Assembly (NCBI GenBank): GCA_913061075.1
Contig: CAJXSK010000002.1
Location: 248,001 to 312,000 of the forward strand
Reading direction: 5' to 3'
DNA: 64,000 bases
From: an uncultured Piscirickettsiaceae bacterium
GTDB lineage: Bacteria; Pseudomonadota; Gammaproteobacteria; Methylococcales; Cycloclasticaceae
The position numbers and the translations under genes are program-made. Within the stretch, counting starts at the first letter, position 1, and each line of letters starts with the position of its first letter. Below the pieces are notes generated by a model. That model had not been told where the DNA came from. It saw nothing but the letters and a program-made list of their open reading frames with translations, and made no database searches. Below are positions 55,699 through 64,000 of the stretch, piece after piece.

Positions 55699-56142
55699 TT
55701 ACTTTGTGCTAACAACATATTTTAAAACGTCAATCACTTGCTCAGGCGTTGTAGCCCATGCGAGTGCGGCGGCATCTACCTCTTTAAGTGGGTGAATAAT
55801 GTCTTCGGCATGTAACGTAATATAGGGCGTGCCTAACGCGGCACAATAACCGGCATCAAACGCAGTATTCCATTGTTTGTACTTATCGCCAAAGCGAATA
55901 ATAGCCACATCGCAGTTTTCTATTAATGTTTTAGTGCGTATCGCGTTAACCTTGGCCGATTTATGGTCGCGCCAGAAACCGCTATCTTTAGCGCCTAATA
56001 CATCACCCGCAGCATCGCTGGCATCGTGGTTTGTTACTGCGGACGAAAAGGAAATGGCCAGGTTATTTTTGTTACAGCCCGCAATTATTTTTTCTCGCCA
56101 ATCGGTGTGTATTTCTCCAGAAAGGTATACGTTTAATTCCAT
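55699..56142 (-). CDS. YtoQ-family protein
   Basis: 147 residues. The start MELNVYLSGEIHTDWREKI and the middle SFSSAVTNHDASDAAGDVLG, RTKTLIENCDVAIIRFGDKYKQWNTAFDAGYCAALG are typical of YtoQ, a nucleoside-2-deoxyribosyltransferase-like fold. No reaction is established for this family. It is a stand-alone gene upstream of pqqA on the same strand. Confidence 0.85.
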   Translation of the reverse strand: MELNVYLSGEIHTDWREKIIAGCNKNNLAISFSSAVTNHDASDAAGDVLGAKDSGFWRDHKSAKVNAIRTKTLIENCDVAIIRFGDKYKQWNTAFDAGYCAALGTPYITLHAEDIIHPLKEVDAAALAWATTPEQVIDVLKYVVSTK

Positions 56143-56213
56143 TGTTTATGGCCTCTAGTTAAGATGGTTTTTTATGGGTTTGAGAGCCTATCGCCCGAAT
56201 TAATTGTTATGCA

Positions 56214-57110
56214 TTAGTCAAATAAGTCGACTAGTTCTTTTGCAGTTAAAAGTTTTTTAAAGCTGGTATATCTAGGACTCTGCAACATACCGGCCTTTGC
56301 GCTGCCATATACAATAGGTTCTATTTTTGTTGCGGGAGCAGAAAAATTTAGTTTGTATTTTTCCCCATCCCCATATGGCTCTATTGATTGAACCTCAGCG
56401 TAATGAGTAATTGATGAGATTGGTGACGTTTGGTAAGCGGCAATATATTTAATGTCTTTTAATTTACCGCCGCCAATTCTTATTGAGTACCAACAGTTTT
56501 CACCGAGAAATACATTTTTAAATCCATCTTCCTGTGCTGGAATAACAATCGTATCATTTATTGTTTTTTTAGTAGCAGGCGGTTGGTCACTAACATTGAT
56601 TTTTTTTGCTTCTTCAAAAACTCTTATTTCTACAAGCGGCAAAATACTTAATATCTCATGTAGAAATTCTTTAGTATCGGCTTTTTCAGATTCAGTTAAT
56701 ATTGGTTCATTTGGTGTCACAGTATTATCTAGCAAGCATCGTCCAATTTTTGATGCTTGTTGAATAAGAGCCCATTCAAGCCAAGTAATATGTGCGCGAT
56801 TTAACCCACCATTGCTTGATACAAAAACGAAGGCTTTATCCCAAAACGCTTTGTTTTTCTCATGCGAATCAATTCGTTTTTTTATGCCGTCACCTTGACC
56901 AACATAGATTGTCGGTAATTCACTTTGTTCTTGATACCCAAATAAAATATAAATGCCAGCTTCATTAAGTTCCTTTCTGTTTTTATGCTGTTGCCATGCG
57001 TCTCTTGATATTTCCAAGCCGGTACCTGTCCAATTCATTTTATCAATGATTTTTAAGGAACTAGGGTCACCCTCAGGAATAAATAATCTTATTGTGTATG
57101 GCTTGGGCAT
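56214..57110 (-). CDS. GIY-YIG nuclease-domain protein
   Basis: 298 residues from the ATG at 57110, 4 bp after the moeB/thiF stop; a longer frame to 57239 would overlap that gene. The N-terminal 55 residues are unassigned. The nuclease core (about 50-130) has AGIYILFGYQ and TIYVGQGDGIKKRIDSHEK, the GIY and YVG halves and catalytic Arg region. A helical part and a strand-rich C-terminus (about 200-298) follow. This long type is often called a 'DUF4357/GIY-YIG' protein and may act in DNA processing or defence. Function unknown. Confidence 0.78.
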   Translation of the reverse strand: MPKPYTIRLFIPEGDPSSLKIIDKMNWTGTGLEISRDAWQQHKNRKELNEAGIYILFGYQEQSELPTIYVGQGDGIKKRIDSHEKNKAFWDKAFVFVSSNGGLNRAHITWLEWALIQQASKIGRCLLDNTVTPNEPILTESEKADTKEFLHEILSILPLVEIRVFEEAKKINVSDQPPATKKTINDTIVIPAQEDGFKNVFLGENCWYSIRIGGGKLKDIKYIAAYQTSPISSITHYAEVQSIEPYGDGEKYKLNFSAPATKIEPIVYGSAKAGMLQSPRYTSFKKLLTAKELVDLFD

Positions 57111-57114
57111 ATTT

Positions 57115-57873
57115 TTAATCTTTGAATTTATTATTTGAACAAGTTGGGCATTTTGGGTTGCGAGGCAGTTGCATGCTTTGCCATTCCATTGATAGGCCGT
57201 CGAGTAATAAAACACGGCCTTGTAGTGATTCGCCTGCACCAGTGAGTACTTTGATGGTTTCTAGTGCTTGCATGCTACCGATGATGCCAGTTATGGGTGC
57301 TATTACGCCATTTTCTGAGCAGCTTTGTGTAACTGCACCATCGCGTGGGTATAGGCAGTTGTAGCATGGGCATTTTTCATCGCGTGAATCAAACACGGAA
57401 ATTTGGCCTTCAAACCGAATAGCAGCGCCGGAGACTAAGGGGGTTTTAGCTTCAACGCAGGCATCGTTAATGGCGAAACGAGTTTCGAAATTGTCGCAAC
57501 AATCGACAACCAGATTGGCTTGTTTTACTTGATCTAATAATTCGTCGCCTTCTAGTTTTTTGTTGATGGCGGTTATTTTAATCAGTGGATTTATTGCGTG
57601 GAATGTTTGTTTGGCCGACTCAACTTTAGATAGACCAATGCTATCAGTTGTGTGGACAATTTGGCGTTGCAAATTGGATAGGTCGACTTCATCGAAGTCG
57701 CTAATGACCATATGACCAATGCCGGCTGCGGCAAGGTAAAGCCCAACGGGACTACCTAAGCCGCCCATACCTATTATCAATACGCGTGAGTCTAAAAGTG
57801 CTTGTTGTCCTTCAATATCGATGGAAGGCAGCATGATTTGGCGACTGTATCTTAAGAGTTGTTCGTCGTTCAT
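57115..57873 (-). CDS. MoeB/ThiF-family adenylyltransferase
   Basis: 252 residues, E1-like. It adenylates the C-terminus of a ubiquitin-like sulfur carrier (MoaD or ThiS). Motifs: ATP-binding GMGGLGSPVGLYLAAAGIG, SNLQRQIVH, and two CxxC zinc pairs (CPCYNC near 165-170 and CPTCSN near the end). Length and HTTDSIGLSKVES favour MoeB/ThiF over HesA. Which carrier it serves cannot be decided; both molybdenum use (MsrP) and thiamine synthesis (ThiO) are present. Confidence 0.9.
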   Translation of the reverse strand: MNDEQLLRYSRQIMLPSIDIEGQQALLDSRVLIIGMGGLGSPVGLYLAAAGIGHMVISDFDEVDLSNLQRQIVHTTDSIGLSKVESAKQTFHAINPLIKITAINKKLEGDELLDQVKQANLVVDCCDNFETRFAINDACVEAKTPLVSGAAIRFEGQISVFDSRDEKCPCYNCLYPRDGAVTQSCSENGVIAPITGIIGSMQALETIKVLTGAGESLQGRVLLLDGLSMEWQSMQLPRNPKCPTCSNNKFKD

Positions 57874-57931
57874 GGTTGTTGATTTGATAATGGATGTTGT
57901 GATTATGTTAACCGAGTTTTGTGCTGGATGC

Positions 57932-57959
57932 TTGACAGCTAGTTATCTATGGCTATCAT
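57932..57959 (+). promoter_or_regulatory. Sigma70-type promoter of groESL
   Basis: TTGACA (57932-57937), a 16-bp spacer, and TATCAT (57954-57959). The -35 is a consensus match. The expected start lies inside the CIRCE element. Confidence 0.75.
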
Positions 57960-57985
57960 TAGCACTCTTCTGAGTAGAGTGCTAA
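57959..57985 (+). promoter_or_regulatory. CIRCE operator (HrcA site), perfect consensus
   Basis: TTAGCACTC, nine bases, GAGTGCTAA: a complete match to the CIRCE inverted repeat bound by the HrcA repressor. It overlaps the start point of the groESL promoter, the usual arrangement. Confidence 0.97.
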
Positions 57986-58024
57986 TTTATTTAGAAAAAA
58001 ATTAAAAATATTTGATAAGAAGGG

Positions 58025-58052
58025 GTTGATTTAGGCTCGTACCGCCCCATAT
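58025..58052 (+). promoter_or_regulatory. Sigma32-like second promoter of groESL
   Basis: GTTGATT (58025-58031), a 13-bp spacer, and CCCCATAT (58045-58052), an eight-of-eight match to the sigma32 -10 consensus CCCCATNT. The -35 is weaker. It lies 47 bp before the groES ATG. Confidence 0.6.
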
Positions 58053-58098
58053 CTGAAGAGCAATTTAATTAAACTGTAAAACAATAGGAGATTTACAC

Positions 58099-58386
58099 AT
58101 GAGTTTACGTCCACTAGGTGATCGCGTCATTATTAAACGCGTTGAAGAAGAAGCTGTAAGCGCAGGCGGCATTGTGCTTCCAGATTCAGCAAAAGAAAAG
58201 CCAAGCGAAGGCAAAATCGTTGCTGTTGGCAACGGTTCTACAAATGATAAAGGCGATACACGCCCGATGTCTGTAAAAGTTGGCGATAACGTTTTATTCG
58301 GCAAATACTCTGGGACTGAAGTTGAAGTTGAAGGCGAAGAATTATTAGTGATGAGCGAAGGCGACATCATTGCGGTTGTTGAGTAA
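58099..58386 (+). CDS. groES: Co-chaperonin GroES
   Basis: 95 residues, normal length. It is the heptameric lid of GroEL. The N-terminus [37 protein letters not shown] includes the mobile loop binding GroEL. The remainder ([34 protein letters not shown]) is standard. AGGAG precedes the ATG. It is controlled by CIRCE and probably sigma32. Confidence 0.99.
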   Translation: MSLRPLGDRVIIKRVEEEAVSAGGIVLPDSAKEKPSEGKIVAVGNGSTNDKGDTRPMSVKVGDNVLFGKYSGTEVEVEGEELLVMSEGDIIAVVE

Positions 58387-58399
58387 TTTTAAAATTTAA

Positions 58400-60067
<1,668 letters not shown>

Positions 60068-60093
60068 ATCGACTTCCACGTCGCTATAGTATT

Positions 60094-60122
60094 AAGGGCC
60101 CCGCTTTATGCGGGGCTTTTTT
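60094..60122 (+). terminator. Intrinsic terminator after groEL
   Basis: GCCCCGC (60098-60104) pairs perfectly with GCGGGGC (60110-60116) around a 5-nt loop, followed by six T. Confidence 0.95.
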
Positions 60123-60199
60123 ATGGCTGTTTGTTGCGCAGAAATTCTTGATATATCAGCTACACTTTGTATTGGATATAAAAACAAAAGGTTCAGACC

Positions 60200-60541
60200 A
60201 TGCTTGAAGAAAAAGACAATGAAATGTACGAATATTTGCAAAACGATAATGTTGAAGAGTTTAATAAAAAGCGTGATGAAGGTGTTTCAGTCGATTTGTC
60301 AAGTGCAAGGTTTCGATCTTTTGATTTGCGAGGCGCAAACTTAGGAGGCTTGGATTTGTCTGGCGCGTATTTTAAAAACTCTGATATACGAGGCATAGAT
60401 TTAAGTAAAACAAAATTAGCTGGTGCTAGTATTTACAATGCGAAAATTAGTGGTGTGCTTTTTCCATCACACTTTAGTCCAGAGGAAATTACGATGTCGC
60501 TAGTTTATGGTACGCGTTTACGAGTAAAAAGTAGTTCATAA
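60200..60541 (+). CDS. Small pentapeptide-repeat protein
   Basis: 113 residues. An acidic N-terminal helix (about 1-28) is followed by roughly eight pentapeptide repeats of the A(D/N)LxX type between residues 32 and 78 (for example FDLRG ANLGG LDLSG AYFKN SDIRG IDLSK TKLAG ASIYN), building a short right-handed beta-helix. No partner is known. It lies between groEL's terminator and the rimP leader and appears to stand alone. Function unknown. Confidence 0.82.
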   Translation: MLEEKDNEMYEYLQNDNVEEFNKKRDEGVSVDLSSARFRSFDLRGANLGGLDLSGAYFKNSDIRGIDLSKTKLAGASIYNAKISGVLFPSHFSPEEITMSLVYGTRLRVKSSS

Positions 60542-60604
60542 AGCGTTTTCTCATTAAAATAATAGGGTGGAGTACAGTTAGTAAGAAAGTTTTCGATGTG
60601 TTTG

Positions 60605-60634
60605 TTGATAACGAGTCGTTAGATTTGTTATACT
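60605..60634 (+). promoter_or_regulatory. Sigma70-type promoter of rimP-nusA-infB
   Basis: TTGATA (60605-60610), an 18-bp spacer, and TATACT (60629-60634). The start would be near 60641, giving a leader of about 200 nt ahead of rimP. Confidence 0.65.
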
Positions 60635-60640
60635 CTTCGC

Positions 60641-60838
60641 GTAGTTAAGGTTGTAGGGTTATTAGTTAGAGCTTATTAAGTTGATAACACTCCTTTAATT
60701 CACACGTTTTAATGTTGCCCCGTTTGGGGTATTTTTATTTCGGCACACTATTAGCCTTTGAGGTAGATAAGATTAATAGTTAACAATCGAAGTTGATTAT
60801 TAGGGCCGTTGGCCCTTTTTTTGTACGTGAGTTTATTA
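60641..60838 (+). ncRNA. rimP leader with two terminator-like hairpins
   Basis: About 200 nt of untranslated leader. The first hairpin is CCCC-GTTT-GGGG at 60718-60729 with a T-rich tail. The second is AGGGCC-GTT-GGCCCT at 60802-60816 with a seven-T tail, ending only 16 nt before the rimP ATG. No tRNA is found here, unlike the metY-rimP order of E. coli. A leader attenuator is known before rimP in enterobacteria; whether this one is related is inference. Confidence 0.55.
60802..60822 (+). terminator. Terminator-like hairpin immediately before rimP
   Basis: Perfect 6-bp AGGGCC/GGCCCT stem (3-nt loop, or a 5-bp stem with a 5-nt loop) followed by seven T. If it works, it requires antitermination or read-through for rimP-nusA-infB expression. 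Confidence 0.75.
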
Positions 60839-61297
60839 ATGAATTTAGCACCAGTAAAACTATTAGATCTTATTCAACCTGCTGTAGAAGGCTTGGGTTA
60901 TGAGTTTGTGGGCGCTGAACTTGTTGGTCAGGGTAAAGAGTCCATATTAAGGGTTTATATCGATACTGACGCAGGTGTATTGGTGGGTGATTGCACAAAA
61001 GTAAGTCACCAAATCAGCGGCGTGTTAGATGTGGAAGACCCTATTAGTGGTCAGTACAACTTGGAAGTATCATCGCCAGGTATTGAAAGGCCGCTATTTA
61101 CGTTAGAGCATTTTGAACGTTTTAAAGGCAAGGTTGTTAAGTTAGAGCTGCGTCAAGCGACGTTGGAAGGTCAGCGTAAGTTTACGGGTGATGTTCTTGA
61201 AGTGAATGGCGATGTCATTCATTTACATGTTGATGAAGAAGAGGTGGAAATACCTTTTTCATTGATTAAAAAAGCACGAATTATTGTTAATGTATAA
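60839..61297 (+). CDS. rimP: Ribosome maturation factor RimP
   Basis: 152 residues from the ATG at 60839; an upstream TTG start lies in the terminator stem and is rejected. It aids 30S maturation. Family marks: LIQPAVEGLGYEFVGAELV, ILRVYIDTDAGV, DCTKVSHQISGVLDVEDPISGQYNLEVSSPGIERPLF. It has a poor Shine-Dalgarno. First gene of rimP-nusA-infB. Confidence 0.97.
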   Translation: MNLAPVKLLDLIQPAVEGLGYEFVGAELVGQGKESILRVYIDTDAGVLVGDCTKVSHQISGVLDVEDPISGQYNLEVSSPGIERPLFTLEHFERFKGKVVKLELRQATLEGQRKFTGDVLEVNGDVIHLHVDEEEVEIPFSLIKKARIIVNV

Positions 61298-61318
61298 CTA
61301 TTTATTGCGGGATTAGGC

Positions 61319-62821
61319 ATGAAGAATAAAGAAATTTTGATGGTTGTGGATGTTATTTCTAATGAAAAAGAAATAGATCGAGGCGTTTTGTTTGAAGCAA
61401 TTGAAGCGGCGTTAGCGATGGCTACTAAAAAACAGTTTAAAGAAGACGTGGATGTACGCGTTTCTATCGATCAAGAAACGGGCGATTTTGATTCTTTCCG
61501 CCGCTGGGAAGCTGTTGAAGCTGATCCCGAGGTTGAAGGTGGCATTGAAAGGCCCGATGCACAGCTATTATTGGAAGATGCAAAAGAAAAGAGCCCTGAT
61601 ATTGAGTTAGGTGGCTTTATTGAAGAGCAAATAGAATCAGCCGGCTTTGGACGTATTGGCGCTCAAGCAGCTAAGCAAGTGATTGTTCAAAAGGTTCGCG
61701 AAGCCGAACGAAAAAAAGTGTACGAGCTTTATAAAGACAAAGTGGGCGAGCTGGTTACGGGTGTTATTAAGCGCATAGAACGAGGCAATGTATTTATGGA
61801 CCTAGAAGGTACAGCCGATGCAATCATTCCTCGTGAAGAAATGATTCCGCGTGAACCAGTTCGTGTAGGTGATCGAATTCGAGGCTATTTAAAAGAAGTT
61901 GAAGAAGCTATTCGTGGCCCTCAGTTAACAGTCAGCAGAAGCTCGTCTGAATTATTGATTGCATTGTTCAATCTTGAAGTGCCAGAAGTGGGTGATGGAT
62001 TGATTGAGATTTTAGGTGCAGCTCGAGACCCAGGTTCAAGAGCTAAAATTGCTGTTAGAAGTAGAGATCAACGGTTAGACCCTGTTGGCGCGTGTGTTGG
62101 TATGCGAGGGTCTCGAGTGCAAGCCGTGTCGAACGAATTGGCGGGTGAACGTGTGGACATTATTGTATGGGATGAGAGCGATGCTCAATTCGTCATTAAT
62201 GCCATGTCGCCTGCAGATGTTGTGTCAATCATGGTTGATGAAGACACGCACAGTATGGATGTATCTGTTAGAGATGACAGTTTGTCACAAGCGATTGGCC
62301 GCGGTGGCCAAAACGTACGTTTAGCCAGTGAATTAACCGGTTGGACGTTAAATGTGATGGGCGAAACGCAAGCGGAAGAGCAATCAGCATCTGAGGCAGA
62401 GGTTTATGTAAAACAGCTAATGGAAGATTTAGATGTTGATGAAGATGTGGGTATGATTTTATACCAAGAAGGCTTCACAAGTATCGAAGATATTTCGCTA
62501 GTTGAAGCGGCTGACTTGGCTGTTATTGAAGAATTTGATGAAGAAATTGCGGAAGAATTACACCAGCGAGCAAAAGATGCCTGGTTGATTAAAGCGATTG
62601 CATCAGAAGAAGTGCTTGAAGAACATGAGCCAGCTCAAGATTTGCTTGAAATGGAAGGCATGGACAAAGAGCTGGCATATGAATTAGCCAGTAAAGAAAT
62701 TGTCTGTATGGAAGATTTGGCTGAGCTCGCGACGGATGAGCTGACAGATTTAGTGGCAATGGATGACGAAAGGGCTAGTGCGCTTATTATGAAAGCACGT
62801 GAACCTTGGTTTGCTGAGTAA
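61319..62821 (+). CDS. nusA: Transcription termination/antitermination factor NusA
   Basis: 500 residues. The order is an N-terminal RNA polymerase-binding domain (about 1-125; FRRWEAVE, RVREAERKK region), S1 domain (about 135-200), two KH domains (about 230-345; DPVGACVGMRGSRVQAV and QAIGRGGQNVRLASELTGW), and two acidic C-terminal repeats (about 360-490), as in E. coli. It lies 21 bp after rimP. NusA commonly regulates its own operon, consistent with the hairpins in the leader. Confidence 0.98.
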   Translation: MKNKEILMVVDVISNEKEIDRGVLFEAIEAALAMATKKQFKEDVDVRVSIDQETGDFDSFRRWEAVEADPEVEGGIERPDAQLLLEDAKEKSPDIELGGFIEEQIESAGFGRIGAQAAKQVIVQKVREAERKKVYELYKDKVGELVTGVIKRIERGNVFMDLEGTADAIIPREEMIPREPVRVGDRIRGYLKEVEEAIRGPQLTVSRSSSELLIALFNLEVPEVGDGLIEILGAARDPGSRAKIAVRSRDQRLDPVGACVGMRGSRVQAVSNELAGERVDIIVWDESDAQFVINAMSPADVVSIMVDEDTHSMDVSVRDDSLSQAIGRGGQNVRLASELTGWTLNVMGETQAEEQSASEAEVYVKQLMEDLDVDEDVGMILYQEGFTSIEDISLVEAADLAVIEEFDEEIAEELHQRAKDAWLIKAIASEEVLEEHEPAQDLLEMEGMDKELAYELASKEIVCMEDLAELATDELTDLVAMDDERASALIMKAREPWFAE

Positions 62822-62847
62822 GCAGTAGATAATCCTGGAGATAAGGT

Positions 62848-64000
62848 ATGGCAGATACAACAGTTCAACAATTAGCGAAGGTTGTCGGTACAACCGCAGA
62901 AAAGTTGGTAGAGCAACTTAAAGATGCGGGTGTAAAAGGAAAAGACACATCTTCAGCATTAAGTGAAAAAGATAAGATGGCGCTATTGGCGCATCTTAGG
63001 CAAACTCACGGCAAAGCTAAAACTGAAATCAAAGCAACTAAGAGAGTAACGCTAAAACGTAAAGTGGTTACTGAGCTTAAGCAAGCTCGAAGTCAAGGTA
63101 AGACATCTGGCACAGTCAGTGTTGAAGTACGTAGAAAGAATACAGCCGGTCGTTCCGCGGAAGAAATAAAGACAGGTTTGTCTGCTGAAGAAATTGCGGA
63201 AGCAAAAAATGCTGCGGAGTCACATGAAGCGCTGGTTAAAGAAAAAGATGCTGCTAGGGAAAAAGAGCAAAGCCGTTTAAGTAGAAAACAGCAAGAAAAA
63301 GATGCTGCGCTTGCAGCAGAAAAAACAAAGGCTGACGCAGCAGAGAAAGAGCAGCCAGAAGAAACAGCTCAAGTAGGTGCTGAAAAAGCGACTAAAGAAG
63401 CGCCTGTGGAACCAGTTGAAGCGGCTCCTGAAGCGCCTAAGACTGCAAAAGCTCCTAAGACTGCAAAAGCTCCAGTTAAAGAAACTAAAGACCATCGCAA
63501 ACCGGACAAGGTTAAAAGTAAAGGTAAAGGGCGTACGTTGCATGTTCAAGGTGCTAACCCGCGTCGTAAAAAGAAAAATCAACGACGAGATGTCAGGCTT
63601 CAGTCAGATGACAAACATGGCTTTGAATTGCCTACAAAAACAATTGTACATAACGTAGAGATTCCAGAAAGTATTGTTGTGTCAGATTTGGCCCAGCGCA
63701 TGAGCGTTAAAGCTGGAGAAGTGATCAAGGTTTTGATGGGCTTGGGTACTATGGCAACCATTAACCAAGCGCTTGATCAAGATACAGCCGTTATTGTTGT
63801 TGAAGAAATGGGTCATACGCCTGTGTTACGAAGCGATGATGATATTCAAGCTGAGATGCTTGCGGAAGTTATTGAAAATGATGGCGATGAAGTAACGCGT
63901 GGCCCAGTGGTCACCATTATGGGTCATGTTGATCATGGTAAAACGTCGTTACTTGATTACATACGTTCAAGCCGTGTGGCTGCAGGCGAATCGGGTGGTA
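62848..64000 (+). CDS. infB: Translation initiation factor IF-2 (5' part; cut by window end)
   Basis: 384 codons of a protein usually 850-900 long. N-terminal IF2N domain (1-50: [20 protein letters not shown]), a long Lys/Ala/Glu-rich linker (about 60-220) containing a tandem APKTAK repeat, then a second conserved IF2-N segment ([19 protein letters not shown]). The GTPase domain begins with P-loop GHVDHGKT at 359-366. The frame is open to the last base. A Shine-Dalgarno (CTGGAG) precedes the ATG at 62848. Confidence 0.97.
   Translation, partial: MADTTVQQLAKVVGTTAEKLVEQLKDAGVKGKDTSSALSEKDKMALLAHLRQTHGKAKTEIKATKRVTLKRKVVTELKQARSQGKTSGTVSVEVRRKNTAGRSAEEIKTGLSAEEIAEAKNAAESHEALVKEKDAAREKEQSRLSRKQQEKDAALAAEKTKADAAEKEQPEETAQVGAEKATKEAPVEPVEAAPEAPKTAKAPKTAKAPVKETKDHRKPDKVKSKGKGRTLHVQGANPRRKKKNQRRDVRLQSDDKHGFELPTKTIVHNVEIPESIVVSDLAQRMSVKAGEVIKVLMGLGTMATINQALDQDTAVIVVEEMGHTPVLRSDDDIQAEMLAEVIENDGDEVTRGPVVTIMGHVDHGKTSLLDYIRSSRVAAGESGG
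63433..63468 (+). repeat. Two tandem 18-bp repeats in infB
   Basis: Units 63433-63450 and 63451-63468 differ at one base and each encode APKTAK within the charged linker of IF-2. In-frame, so it only lengthens the linker. Confidence 0.9.

Noticed and set aside
60641-60838. tRNA gene upstream of rimP as in E. coli metY
   Set aside because: Checked both strands for T-loop TTCRANN and CCA ends; no cloverleaf can be drawn.

Overview
The window reads as a chromosome segment of a low-GC (roughly 40-45% by eye) gammaproteobacterium with a methylotrophic or one-carbon/sulfur metabolism. Gene orders typical of Gammaproteobacteria (dapA-bamC, pcnB-folK-panB-panC, rimP-nusA-infB, groES-groEL) sit beside PQQ biosynthesis, glutathione-dependent formaldehyde oxidation and a methanethiol oxidase. 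A marine Methylophaga- or Cycloclasticus-like member of the Thiotrichales is my best guess, but this is inference from gene content only.

Layout. 1-3.6 kb: end of an unidentified gene, a membrane-anchored Cys protein, a membrane metallopeptidase, a persulfide dioxygenase-rhodanese fusion and a SRPBCC protein. 3.6-10.1 kb (minus): pcnB-folK-dNK-panB-panC-mscS and panD (pantothenate and folate precursors). 10.1-18 kb: haloacetate dehalogenase with a thioesterase, DMT exporter, AlkA, an orphan EexN-like lipoprotein, a CDF transporter, an unidentified Cys-rich membrane protein, AI-2E transporter, BON-like protein and Bcp. 17.8-27 kb: dapA-bamC-MBL-purL, YchJ/GreB, and an aromatic-acid-type MFS transporter. 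27-30.2 kb: Hsp20, MsrP-MsrQ methionine sulfoxide repair and YheT. 30.2-37 kb: a CusCBA-type Cu/Ag efflux operon with a Cys-rich leading protein, a vestigial second RND tail and a CDF-like protein with a Cys-containing metal site. 37-42.1 kb: hydrolase, DUF4105 and DUF3015 proteins, tRNA-Thr, a Fur-family regulator and ThiO. 42.2-45.9 kb: a single-polypeptide MmeI-like restriction-modification enzyme and proline iminopeptidase.

45.9-51.3 kb (minus) is the most interesting locus: mtoX-SCO1-mauG-adhC-fghA. Read together, methanethiol would be oxidised in the periplasm to formaldehyde, H2S and H2O2. SCO1 and the MauG-like dihaem protein would serve as maturation factors, and AdhC plus FghA would take formaldehyde to formate. 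A GlxA-type AraC regulator is divergently transcribed. The persulfide dioxygenase at 1.9 kb could handle sulfane sulfur derived from the sulfide. 52.4-55.6 kb: pqqABCDE with a terminator-like attenuator between pqqA and pqqB.

55.7-64 kb: YtoQ, a GIY-YIG protein and MoeB/ThiF; groESL under a perfect CIRCE operator plus a sigma32-like promoter; a pentapeptide-repeat protein; and rimP-nusA-infB (infB cut by the window end) behind a leader with two terminator-like hairpins. I see no IS elements, CRISPR arrays, rRNA or prophage.
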